48,941 nucleotides of DNA. Origin: an uncultured Caulobacterales bacterium. Lineage in GTDB: Bacteria > Pseudomonadota > Alphaproteobacteria > Caulobacterales > Maricaulaceae. The translations under genes and the position numbers were made by a program. Each line of letters opens with the position of its first letter. Position 1 is the first letter of the stretch. Where the stretch lies: NCBI GenBank assembly GCA_937928165.1, contig CALFVT010000019.1, positions 1 through 48,941 of the forward strand, given 5' to 3'. Below the pieces are notes generated by a model. The model did no database searches. It saw only the letters and a program-made list of their open reading frames with translations, and had not been told where the DNA came from. This document shows positions 31,179-39,635 of this stretch, one piece after another.

Positions 31179-31597
31179 GTGAAACTTTAGTTTGGGTGCA
31201 TGAAGACGCCTTAAGGCAGTCCCATCCCGTCTTTACGTCCGCAGGTGCGGCTCAAGCTATTTTTGTCTGGGATAATGACTATTTCAAAAGCCAAAACTAT
31301 ACGGTTAAACGTCTTTTATTTATCTATGAATGTTTGCTTGAGATGGATGTGACGATCATTGAAGGATCAACCCAAGAGGTTTTGAGAGATATTTCAAAGG
31401 GCGGAGTAATCCATACAGCTAAGACCTTAAACCCGTATTTCAAAACGATTATTAAAAACCTCAGAACAACGTCTGACGTTCAGGTTACGGCAGATGAGCT
31501 ATTTAGCCAAATTCCCTATGATACAGATATGGGGCGGTTTTTTAGATTTTGGAACAAGGCCCGTAAATCTATGATGAAAGCTAACGCAGGTTTATAG
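31175..31597 (+). CDS. Stand-alone photolyase N-terminal (Rossmann) domain protein
   Basis: A 140-aa protein resembling the alpha/beta antenna-binding half of photolyases: LVWVHEDALRQSHPVF parallels LVWFRNDLRLxDNPAL, then AIFVWDNDYF and RLLFIYECLLEMDVTIIEGSTQEVL parallel the helix with Leu/Glu before the strand and the VxEG turn. The family's catalytic half is absent, being encoded just upstream. The gene pair is therefore a photolyase split into two proteins with swapped order, joined by a 4-bp overlap. It may bind the FAD half as a heterodimer; that is inference. It ends 17 bp before the renalase-like gene. Confidence 0.75.
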   Translation: MSETLVWVHEDALRQSHPVFTSAGAAQAIFVWDNDYFKSQNYTVKRLLFIYECLLEMDVTIIEGSTQEVLRDISKGGVIHTAKTLNPYFKTIIKNLRTTSDVQVTADELFSQIPYDTDMGRFFRFWNKARKSMMKANAGL

Positions 31598-31614
31598 AAT
31601 AAGGCGTTATCTTT

Positions 31615-32586
31615 ATGAAAAACATAGCCGTTATCGGTGCAGGCCTATCAGGTATTACCTGTGCACGCCGCCTTGAAAGCCATTGCAATGTTCAAGTTTT
31701 TGATAAATCTCGAGGCGTTTCAGGGCGTATGTCGACTCGCTATGCGGGGGCGTTTGAATTTGACCATGGTGCGCAATATTTTACAGCGCATCATGAAAAC
31801 TTCCGCGCGGAAGTTATCGCGGGCATAGACGCAGGCCAGCTTGCGCCGTGGGCTGGGCGGGCACTTTATCATAAATCAAGCGGCCTAGAACCAGATAAAG
31901 GCGCAGACAGGTTTACCGCAATCCCGCGAATGAATAGCTGGGTTAAATATCTCGCGCGCGGCCTCAATGTGACATTAGCTACGCGAATAATAAATATGAA
32001 GTATAGCGGCGGTCAATGGATGCTAACATCGCAGGATGGAACGCAGTTTGGCCCCTTTGACGCCGCCGTTATGGCTATACCTGCGCCGCAAGCGGAAACC
32101 CTTATATCACCTTATTTTAATGCGATTAACGCCGTTAAAAACACCAAAATGGATGCCTGTTTTGCGCTTATGTTGGGTTTCGATGATCTTCCGGATTTAG
32201 GCTGGGATAGTCTGCGTGTGGATCGCGGCCCTGCGGCATGGCTAGCTATCAATCATAGTAAAGCGGGACGACCCAAAATACCAAGCCTTGTGGTGCATGG
32301 GGCGGCGGCATGGTCGAATGAACATGCTGAGATTGACCGTGAGCAGGTTTTAAGCGAACTTATAACGGCCGCATCTAAGGCGGCTAATTTTGACCTCAGC
32401 CGCGCAAAACACCAAGCGCTTCACCGCTGGCTTTATGCCTCTGTTTCTGCGGCGCCCAATAAGCCTTGCTTACATGATGCGGCGCTGAATTTGGCCCTTT
32501 GCGGAGATTGGTGCCTTGGCGGGCGCGTAGAAAATGCGTTTTTAAGCGGCCAGGCGGCGGGGCAGGCTATTTTAGAATCTTTATAA
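31615..32586 (+). CDS. FAD-dependent oxidoreductase, renalase-like
   Basis: A 323-aa flavoprotein with the Rossmann FAD motif GAGLSGITCARRLE near the N-terminus and the DKSRGVSGRMSTRY segment typical of the renalase/amine-oxidase-like NAD/FAD-dependent group, then FDHGAQYFTA. The C-terminal FAD closure is LCGDWCLGGRVENAFLSGQAAGQAIL. A Trp at WLYASV and Gln/Ala-rich region match the group. Bacterial renalases oxidise aberrant reduced NAD(P) isomers; that fits a clean-up role but is not proved here. It is cotranscribed with the split photolyase and converges on the full-length one with a 6-bp overlap. Confidence 0.85.
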   Translation: MKNIAVIGAGLSGITCARRLESHCNVQVFDKSRGVSGRMSTRYAGAFEFDHGAQYFTAHHENFRAEVIAGIDAGQLAPWAGRALYHKSSGLEPDKGADRFTAIPRMNSWVKYLARGLNVTLATRIINMKYSGGQWMLTSQDGTQFGPFDAAVMAIPAPQAETLISPYFNAINAVKNTKMDACFALMLGFDDLPDLGWDSLRVDRGPAAWLAINHSKAGRPKIPSLVVHGAAAWSNEHAEIDREQVLSELITAASKAANFDLSRAKHQALHRWLYASVSAAPNKPCLHDAALNLALCGDWCLGGRVENAFLSGQAAGQAILESL

Positions 32587-34149
32587 ATCAAAAGACATTT
32601 GTCCAGATTGCAGGTTTAGTGGTTTAAGACGGCGACGTGCGGTTTTGCGGGGGATTTTTCGGCTCGCATGTTGATCCACAATGATCTGGGCTTGATAGTG
32701 AAAACCAGGTGTTTTACGCACGGCCCAAACTTGGTCACGGGCGCGGCGAGCGGCGTGTTTAATGTCAATGATTGGGCGGGGGTAATCTGTTCCGATTAAT
32801 GTCCTAGAGCCGTCATATCGCCATGGCTCATGAATTTGATGATTGGGTAAATGCGCAATTTCGGGGATGTATTTTCGAATAAAAACAGCATCTGGATCTT
32901 GGTCATAGCCTTGTTTAACGGGGTTATACATACGGATTGTGTTAATGCCGGTTGTGCCGGATTGCATTTGGACTTGCGGCCAGTGAATACCGGGTTCGTA
33001 ATCCGTAAATAGCCGCGCAAGGTGTAGTCCTGGTTCGCGCCAATCTAGCCAAAGATGATAGCTGGCGATAGACATTAACATAGCCCGCATACGAAAATTA
33101 ATCCATCCGCAATCAATCAATGACCGCATACAGGCATCGGCAAATGGCAAGCCCATATGCCCTGTTTTCCAAGCTTCGAATTTTTCCTGTGTATCTTTGG
33201 ATATGCGCGCAGCTGGGCGAAGATTGTCATAGGCAGGGTGGAGGTTTTCAAGCTCAATACGGGTTTCATCTTCTAGTTTTTGCATGAAATGACAATGCCA
33301 ATGTAGCCGCCCGTTAAAGGCGGTCATGGCGCTGCGCCATGGCCCGGTATTCAGCCCCGTGTTTTTCTGCTGTTTAAGTTGTTTTTGATAATGCCAAATT
33401 TTTTGCGTAATCTCGCGCAGACTTAGGGTCCCATAAGCAATATGTGGTGATAGGCGGGAGCATGATATAGCGCCTTTTAACGGGCTCGACATTGCTCTGC
33501 GGTAATCCCGTCCGCGGTGGGCAATAAATGACGCGAGCGTTTCAAGCCCGGCTTGACGTCCGCCGCTTTGGCGCGCCGGGCAAGGGTCAGGCCGCAGGCC
33601 AAGCGCATGAGCCGATGGGATATGGCCCTGTGTAAGGTCAAGATTTGAACGCGGCAAGGGCGGGATTGGGTGCAAATCTTGCCCCATGCGCTGGTCCCAA
33701 TTTTGTGCCCATTTATCGCGGCCAATTTTAGGACGTCTGACGCCGTTTTGCCATGTTTCTCGCCAAGGAATTTTACGGCTATTGCACCATTTTGCGATGG
33801 TTTTATCACGCTGAAATGTCCAATCATTCCCAGTTTCTTCATGTGAATATATGGCTTGAATATTGAAATCTTGATGAAGGGCTTCGAACACGTCCCGCGC
33901 CCTGCCTTGCCGCACAATAAGCGGTAAGCCGTGTTGATTAAGCGCGCGGCGAAGCTCTATGAGGCTCTCACTTATAAAAGCCCATTGCCGCCCTGATGTG
34001 TCGGGCAGAGTCCAATAATCCGGCTCAGCGATATAAAGGGGCAGGAGGGGTATATTATCGGCTGCGGCGGCACAAAGAGCGGCATTATCAAAAATCCGTA
34101 AATCGCGCTTAAACCAGATAATATTTATTTTATTCTCAGCCCTCGACAT
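32581..34149 (-). CDS. Photolyase/cryptochrome family protein, full length
   Basis: A 522-aa flavoprotein. The N-terminal Rossmann domain begins NIIWFKRDLRIFDNAALCAA; the FAD domain has SRLSPHIAYGTLSLREI, FNGRLHWHCHFMQKLEDE, GWINFRMRAMLMSIASY, DWREPGLHLARLFTDYEPGIHW and NTIRMYNPVKQ. The two outer Trp (GWINF, LDWRE) are kept, but the FAD-proximal WQW is VQM (HWPQVQMQSGTTGIN), a substitution I associate with a marine photolyase subgroup. A His/Arg-rich C-terminal extension (about 60 residues) follows. ATG 34149 is preferred; GTG 34173 is possible. Activity as a CPD or (6-4) photolyase or light sensor is undetermined. Confidence 0.85.
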   Translation of the reverse strand: MSRAENKINIIWFKRDLRIFDNAALCAAAADNIPLLPLYIAEPDYWTLPDTSGRQWAFISESLIELRRALNQHGLPLIVRQGRARDVFEALHQDFNIQAIYSHEETGNDWTFQRDKTIAKWCNSRKIPWRETWQNGVRRPKIGRDKWAQNWDQRMGQDLHPIPPLPRSNLDLTQGHIPSAHALGLRPDPCPARQSGGRQAGLETLASFIAHRGRDYRRAMSSPLKGAISCSRLSPHIAYGTLSLREITQKIWHYQKQLKQQKNTGLNTGPWRSAMTAFNGRLHWHCHFMQKLEDETRIELENLHPAYDNLRPAARISKDTQEKFEAWKTGHMGLPFADACMRSLIDCGWINFRMRAMLMSIASYHLWLDWREPGLHLARLFTDYEPGIHWPQVQMQSGTTGINTIRMYNPVKQGYDQDPDAVFIRKYIPEIAHLPNHQIHEPWRYDGSRTLIGTDYPRPIIDIKHAARRARDQVWAVRKTPGFHYQAQIIVDQHASRKIPRKTARRRLKPLNLQSGQMSFDL

Positions 34150-34207
34150 TTGTAAATTTTTCCTTATTTCCACCCTATTATTTATTACGCCTAGAAAGAT
34201 GATAACG

Positions 34208-34684
34208 ATGGATAAAGCGCAGATTTACCAAGAGACCGCAGAACAGATATCAGCGGTTATCGCCGGAGAGCCGTCGCGTACAGCACGCTATGCCAGTGTG
34301 TCTTGCCTTTTATCTTTGGCGTTTGAGGATTTTTTCTGGACGGGTTTTTATCTTGTAGATACGGTTAAAAAAAATGAACTCGTTGTTGGGCCTTATCAAG
34401 GCACATTAGGATGCTTGCGGATTCCGTTTAGCCGCGGGGTATGCGGAGCAGCGGCGACGCAAAAACAAACCCAAATCGTCGATGATGTTCACGCCTTCAC
34501 CGGTCATATAGCTTGTGACAGTGCGACAAATTCTGAAATTGTTGTGCCTGTTTTTGATGAAAGCGGTGAGCTGCAAGCGGTATTGGATATTGATTCGACA
34601 AAATTTTCGACATTTGATGAGACGGATAAAACCTATCTTGAGGCGATTTGCAAAGACTTGCTAAGCGGCGCAAACCAAGTGTAA
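34208..34684 (+). CDS. msrC: Free methionine-(R)-sulfoxide reductase (GAF domain)
   Basis: A 158-aa GAF-domain enzyme that reduces free methionine-R-sulfoxide. The three conserved Cys are visible: LGCLRIPF, RGVCGAAA and HIACDSATN, with the catalytic one last. The motif ACDSATNSEIVVPVF and LDIDS near the end are typical. Start ATG 34208 has GAAAG about 9 nt upstream; ATG 34199 in frame is the alternative. It is transcribed alone, next to the photolyases, consistent with oxidant defence. Confidence 0.93.
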   Translation: MDKAQIYQETAEQISAVIAGEPSRTARYASVSCLLSLAFEDFFWTGFYLVDTVKKNELVVGPYQGTLGCLRIPFSRGVCGAAATQKQTQIVDDVHAFTGHIACDSATNSEIVVPVFDESGELQAVLDIDSTKFSTFDETDKTYLEAICKDLLSGANQV

Positions 34685-34708
34685 ATCTATTCAAATATAA
34701 AGCAGTGA

Positions 34709-35323
34709 CTACATTTGCTCCGGGGTGAGCGGCGGCGTTTGCGGCATATGGCTTGGGTCATCAAGGCAGGCACGGGCGATTTCAACAGCGCTTTGGGCTG
34801 TTTCTGCGCGAAAAATGCGTGCCTTCATCCAAGCTGGTGAAAAATCCGTCTCAATGATATGATCGAGTAGCGCTAATAAGGGCGACCAATAGCCATCATT
34901 ATCAAGGAAAATAATCGGTTTTTGGTGCAAATCAAGCCGCATCCACGACATGACTTCCACGGCTTCTTCAAGGGTGCCAATTCCGCCGGGTAAAACGATA
35001 AAAGCATCTGATTCGTCATACATTTGACGTTTTCTTATATGCATATCTGGCACAATACGGTGAGTGACCTCCATATAAGCCCCTTCAATGCCGCGCAAGA
35101 ACTCCGGCATAATGCCTAAAACATCCCCGCCGCTTTCATGGGCCGCGCGGGCGACAGCGCCCATAAGGCCAAGGCCGCCGCCGCCGTAAACAAGCCGGTA
35201 GCCTTTACGCGCAAGTTCTTCGCCGGTTTGCACCGCTAGCTCTACATAGCGCGGATGATTACCCGGACTAGAGCCGCAAAAGACGCAGAGGCTTTGAGGG
35301 GAAGATTTATTTTCGTCCGTCAT
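34709..35323 (-). CDS. LOG family (TIGR00730) Rossmann-fold protein
   Basis: A 204-aa protein of the LOG/lysine-decarboxylase-like family, members of which hydrolyse nucleoside 5'-monophosphates to base and ribose phosphate (cytokinin activation in plants). Motifs: CVFCGSSPGNHPRY, RLVYGGGGLGLMGAVARAA, GIMPEFL and the signature PGGIGTLEEAVEVMSW with the catalytic Arg/Glu pair. WKA-type tail is normal. ATG 35323 has AGGA about 6 nt upstream. Bacterial role is usually nucleotide salvage. It converges with msrC at 24 bp. Confidence 0.92.
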   Translation of the reverse strand: MTDENKSSPQSLCVFCGSSPGNHPRYVELAVQTGEELARKGYRLVYGGGGLGLMGAVARAAHESGGDVLGIMPEFLRGIEGAYMEVTHRIVPDMHIRKRQMYDESDAFIVLPGGIGTLEEAVEVMSWMRLDLHQKPIIFLDNDGYWSPLLALLDHIIETDFSPAWMKARIFRAETAQSAVEIARACLDDPSHMPQTPPLTPEQM

Positions 35324-35424
35324 ATTGCTATCCTCATTTATCTGGTCTTATGTTAAAGAGTTAAGTCAATATAACCTATATCGGGCTAATAAGCCCGAAA
35401 TAAAGTGAAAAGTGTGCAAGCTCA

Positions 35425-36402
35425 GTGAAGTTAAAACTCATTATTCTCGGCGTCGTCATGCTTTTATTAGGACTTGGCGGTTATTTCATCGTTAATACTG
35501 GATTATTATCCGTTTACCGGGTTGTGCCAGAAACCTCTGAATTTAATTCGGAAGCTGATAATGCGGCGCGTGCGCCCCTTGAAGATCCGAACCGCTCGGT
35601 GAAACTACCTATTTTTCGTACGGTTTCCGAACAAGATAATATTTTATTTCTGAGGGGAATATCCGAGCCGGACTCCGTTGTCTCTATATTGGCCAATGGC
35701 CGCCGCCGCCGCCAAGTTAGAGCGAATAGTGACGGTATTTGGGATGCAGAAATTAATGTATCGGCAGATCAAGTTTTAGGCTTATCCCTGATTAGCTTCC
35801 TGACAGAGGATATATCATTTAACGGTGATGAGTTATTAATACGCGCCGTTCCGCCTAAAGCTGAGTTTAAGTCTGAACCTGGTCTTGAAGTTGATGGTGA
35901 CAATATAACTTCAAATAATGCCGCAGGCTTAATTCTTTTGACGGCGCCTGGGGGGCCGTCTCGGGTTATCCAAACGCCTTTTGGGCGTTTACCAAGCCGT
36001 GATGCTTTAACCTTAGGCGGGATAGAATATGACAATTTAGGGGGCGTTATATTTTCAGGTTTTGCCAGCCGCTCTGGGCGCGTTCGCATATTTGGCAATA
36101 ATGTACTCATCGGAGAGAGCCGCGTCAGTAGTGATGGCCGTTGGTTTTTAATTGCCGGTGATACATTGCCCGCTAAGGAGTATAAGTTACGGGTGCAGCT
36201 ACAAGAAACGGATGGCCGCAAAACAAATATAAGCGTTGATATTCAGCGCTTAGCGGCGAATGAAAATGCGGATCAATCACCCTATGTGGTGTTTAATGAC
36301 ACTGTCTGGCATGTGCGCCGAAACCTAACGGGCGGCGGGGTACAATATACGGCAATCTTCTCCCCAGATGGCCTTATCGAAGACATCGTTACAACCCGTT
36401 AA
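35425..36402 (+). CDS. Envelope protein with Big-like repeats and a LysM-like end
   Basis: A 325-aa protein with an N-terminal hydrophobic anchor (about residues 4-25, LIILGVVMLLLGLGGYFIV). Two related beta-rich units follow: LRGISEPDSVVSILANGRRRRQVRANSDGIWDAEI (about 75-110) and FSGFASRSGRVRIFGNNVLIGESRVSSDGRWFLIA (about 211-245), resembling bacterial Ig-like (Big) domains. The C-terminal YVVFNDTVWHVRRNLTGGGVQYTAIF parallels the start of alphaproteobacterial LysM domains (GDSLWRIARRxYGxG) but stops before the second half. It may bind peptidoglycan. The start is GTG 35425 with poor SD. It overlaps the end of the convergent RND gene by 4 bp. Confidence 0.65.
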   Translation: MKLKLIILGVVMLLLGLGGYFIVNTGLLSVYRVVPETSEFNSEADNAARAPLEDPNRSVKLPIFRTVSEQDNILFLRGISEPDSVVSILANGRRRRQVRANSDGIWDAEINVSADQVLGLSLISFLTEDISFNGDELLIRAVPPKAEFKSEPGLEVDGDNITSNNAAGLILLTAPGGPSRVIQTPFGRLPSRDALTLGGIEYDNLGGVIFSGFASRSGRVRIFGNNVLIGESRVSSDGRWFLIAGDTLPAKEYKLRVQLQETDGRKTNISVDIQRLAANENADQSPYVVFNDTVWHVRRNLTGGGVQYTAIFSPDGLIEDIVTTR

Positions 36403-39400
36403 GTGGCCCTAGAGCGAGAGCGAAGCGCAGTATATTTGGCTTTCAATCTTTTATAGTTCTTAATGATACGAACTTTCCAAACGGAAGGGGCGGCCAATAA
36501 AACCGGCGTGATAATTAAGGTCAAAAAAGTGGCAAAGCCAAGACCGCAAGCAATGACATAGGAGATTGGGGCCCAAATTGGCGACGTCATGGTGCCGCGC
36601 GTTGAAAAGACCCCGCTGAATATATCGGCCTGCCAGCCAAGGACTAAGGGCATAAGCCCAACAATGGTTGTCAGCGTCGTAAGCAGGACAGGACGCAGGC
36701 GCTGGGCGGCGGTGCGCATGGCCGCATCGCGGGGCTCATAACCTAATTGGATCAACCGCTGATAGGTATCAATCAGAACAATGTTATTATTGACCACAAT
36801 TCCGGCCAGAGCAATCACCCCTGTGCCGCAGAGAATGACACTGATATAGGAATAAAATGTAAGTCCTAAGATGACGCCGAAAATAGATAGAATGACGGCG
36901 AAAAGGGTTAAAAAGACATGGTAGAAACTATTGAATTGTAGCAATAAGATAATCGCCATCATAAATAATATGGCCACCGCGGCCCCTTTGAAAAATTCAC
37001 CGGCGGCGGCATTTTCTTCGTCTTGACCTAGAAATTTATAGCTGACGCCTTCCGGCAGAGCCGCATCTTCACTGAGCCATGTTTTGACCTCATCGACGAT
37101 TTGATTAGTCGCATAGCCGGGGCGAGTATTAGCTTTGATGAGGTAAATAATTTGCTGGTCACGGCGCGTAATTCGATCTTCGCGCGGCTTGGCAATTCGT
37201 TTAACGACGGCGGATAAGGGCACCGCGCCGCGCGGCGTGACAATTCGTAGGTTTTCAAGCTCGTTTAAATCTCGCGCCGCTGATGGGTAGCGAATGCGAA
37301 TGTCCACTTCTTCATCGGCGTCAAGGGGGCGGTATTGCCCGACAAGAGCCCCTTCGGTGATGAACTGCACCGCTGAACCAATGGTGGTGATATCGAGGCC
37401 AAGCCGTCCAGCCTCTTCGCGGTCGACTTTGATTTCCCATTCAATGCCCGGAACGGGAAGGGTGTTTTCCGTCTCGTAAAGGGCGTCAATGGACTCGATA
37501 TAGGCACTCACTTTTTGCGTCGCAGTCTTTAAAATGCCGCTGTTTTCTGAGCTAAGCTGTATTTCTATGTCTTTACCAATGGGTGGGCCTTGGGAAATAG
37601 ACTGTATTTCAGTGTAAACGCCGGGGATATCTGCGATCGCGAGGCGAAGATCATCAATAATATCTTGGCTTGGCGGACGATCTTCAAAGGGAAGCAGCTC
37701 TGTGAAAATACGCACAACGGCATCGTCGGGCACATTGGTTGGGCCTCTGGGGTTGGGCGTATCGCTTGCGCCTGTAGCGCCAGAGCCAGCGATGGTATAT
37801 ACAGAGCGTATGCCCTCTATGTCTTCAATGCGGCGTTCTATCTCTTGGGCGAGGACTAAATCTTGATCGGCTGTGCCGTTGCCGCGTGCGCGGGCAATGA
37901 CATAGACTTGATTGCCGGGGTCTTGGGTGAAAAACTCGATGGGTTTGGGAGTGTCCCCGTTCATACTGGCGCCAAAAGCAGCCATGATGACATAGGCAAT
38001 AAGCCCCATGCTTAGTAGTACAAGTGAGGGGAAGCGGATTAAAAACCGAATGATGCGTACATAAAGCCCTGTAAAACCTTTGATTTGGCTCGGGTCTCCA
38101 TCCGTCCCTGATAGAGCCTTTAGCTTTTTGCTGTCTTTTGTGACATTGCGCGGGCCAATCAATGTCCCCATAGTTGGCAAAAATATTAAGGCCATTATGA
38201 GTGAGGATGAGAGCACAAAAATCATTGTCTTGGGGAAATATGACATATATTTTCCGGTTACGTCATCCCAGAATAAAAGAGGAATAAACGCGGCCAATGT
38301 CGTTGCGGTGGAGGATATAATCGGCCAAAACATACGCTGACCCGCGAGCTTATAGGCCTCATGGCGGTTAAACCCTTCGGCAAGTTTCCGGTCAGCATAT
38401 TCAACAATGACAATCGCGCTATCGACTAAGACTCCGACAGAGAGAATAAGCCCAAACATAATCATCATATTGAGTGTTTCGCCTTGTATATAAAATAAAA
38501 AAAGCGACATGAGAAAACTGGCCGGAATGGCCCAACCAACGAAGATGGCCGAGCGAAAACCTAGAGCGGCGATACAGACGATAAACACAAGAACAACCGC
38601 ATTGACGATTGATGAAAATAAAGAGGTCATCATAACGTAAATGTCTTCGGAGCGGTCTTGGCTCATGGTGACATTAATCGTGTCGGGCCAATCTTCTTGG
38701 GTGATAATGTCATCGACAAGAGCGCGGACTTTATCAATAGTTTCGATAATATTCTCACCTTGGCGTTTTGAAACTTCGATTGAGACAGAGCTTTGGCCGT
38801 CAAATTGAGCATAGGTATCAATGTCTTTAAAGCCTTTGCGCACAGTGCCGAGGTCTTTCATGCGGATGACGCTTCCATTAGGGTTTGTGCGTACGACAAG
38901 TTCGGAAAGATCGCGGCTATCTTCAATGAGGCCGGGAAGTTTAACATTAAACTTTCCGTTCTCCGTCTCAAGGGCTCCTGCGGTGATGAGAGTATTATTC
39001 CCCGCAACGGCGCGGGCAATTTCAAGAAAAGAAATACCGGCGCTCTCTAACTGGGCGGGGTTTAAAACGGCTTCTAATAATTGTTCTCGCTCGCCTGAGA
39101 TATTGGCTTCTAAGACGGATGGGATGGATTCGATGCGCTGCTGTAAGTCTTTGGCACGCAGTTGCAGCTCTCGGTCAGGCGCACCCCCGTAGAGATTAAC
39201 CACAAGAATAGGCAAGGTGGCACTATTGATTTCTTCGACGATGGGCTCACGCGCCTCTTGCGGAAATTCAGATCTTGCGCGGTCAACTTTTTCAAGCACA
39301 TCACTAATCGCTTGGTCTTGATCGAAAGAGGCGTTAAATTCTAAGACTATATTGCCAACAGAGGTGGCCGCAATACCGTCCATTTGTTTCAGCCCGTCAA

Positions 39401-39629
39401 TGGATTTCATCTCGGTTTCCATGGGGCGAATAAGAAGGCGCTGGCTATCTTCTGGGGATACACCGGGCAGCACGACTTGGACACTAATGAAGGGGATGGG
39501 CACATCTGGTTCGGCGTCAAGGGCGAGATTGCCAATAGCGTAAATACCGCCCAAAACCATAAACATCATAATGCCCATGGTCATGCGCCAATTTCGTATA
39601 GAAAAGTCGACAATAGATGTCATATTCAT
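36399..39629 (-). CDS. RND efflux transporter permease subunit
   Basis: A 1076-aa inner-membrane proton-driven pump of the AcrB/MdtB type, in two homologous halves with about 12 hydrophobic segments. TM4 carries the proton-relay motif GVLVDSAIVIVEYADRKLAEG, where AcrB has Asp-Asp and this subgroup has Asp-Ser. TM10 has ALAGIVVNNNIVLIDTYQRL. Periplasmic porter segments begin SVQVVLPGVSPEDSQRLLIRPMETEMKSI. It is 6 bp downstream of the adaptor gene. No outer-membrane channel is in the window, so it must use one encoded elsewhere. Confidence 0.95.
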   Translation of the reverse strand: MNMTSIVDFSIRNWRMTMGIMMFMVLGGIYAIGNLALDAEPDVPIPFISVQVVLPGVSPEDSQRLLIRPMETEMKSIDGLKQMDGIAATSVGNIVLEFNASFDQDQAISDVLEKVDRARSEFPQEAREPIVEEINSATLPILVVNLYGGAPDRELQLRAKDLQQRIESIPSVLEANISGEREQLLEAVLNPAQLESAGISFLEIARAVAGNNTLITAGALETENGKFNVKLPGLIEDSRDLSELVVRTNPNGSVIRMKDLGTVRKGFKDIDTYAQFDGQSSVSIEVSKRQGENIIETIDKVRALVDDIITQEDWPDTINVTMSQDRSEDIYVMMTSLFSSIVNAVVLVFIVCIAALGFRSAIFVGWAIPASFLMSLFLFYIQGETLNMMIMFGLILSVGVLVDSAIVIVEYADRKLAEGFNRHEAYKLAGQRMFWPIISSTATTLAAFIPLLFWDDVTGKYMSYFPKTMIFVLSSSLIMALIFLPTMGTLIGPRNVTKDSKKLKALSGTDGDPSQIKGFTGLYVRIIRFLIRFPSLVLLSMGLIAYVIMAAFGASMNGDTPKPIEFFTQDPGNQVYVIARARGNGTADQDLVLAQEIERRIEDIEGIRSVYTIAGSGATGASDTPNPRGPTNVPDDAVVRIFTELLPFEDRPPSQDIIDDLRLAIADIPGVYTEIQSISQGPPIGKDIEIQLSSENSGILKTATQKVSAYIESIDALYETENTLPVPGIEWEIKVDREEAGRLGLDITTIGSAVQFITEGALVGQYRPLDADEEVDIRIRYPSAARDLNELENLRIVTPRGAVPLSAVVKRIAKPREDRITRRDQQIIYLIKANTRPGYATNQIVDEVKTWLSEDAALPEGVSYKFLGQDEENAAAGEFFKGAAVAILFMMAIILLLQFNSFYHVFLTLFAVILSIFGVILGLTFYSYISVILCGTGVIALAGIVVNNNIVLIDTYQRLIQLGYEPRDAAMRTAAQRLRPVLLTTLTTIVGLMPLVLGWQADIFSGVFSTRGTMTSPIWAPISYVIACGLGFATFLTLIITPVLLAAPSVWKVRIIKNYKRLKAKYTALRSRSRAT

Positions 39630-39635
39630 ACGGCC

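Noticed and set aside
36399-39629. RND permease inactive because of Asp-Ser instead of Asp-Asp in TM4
   Set aside because: The single Asp with Ser is common in a large RND subgroup, and all other features are intact.
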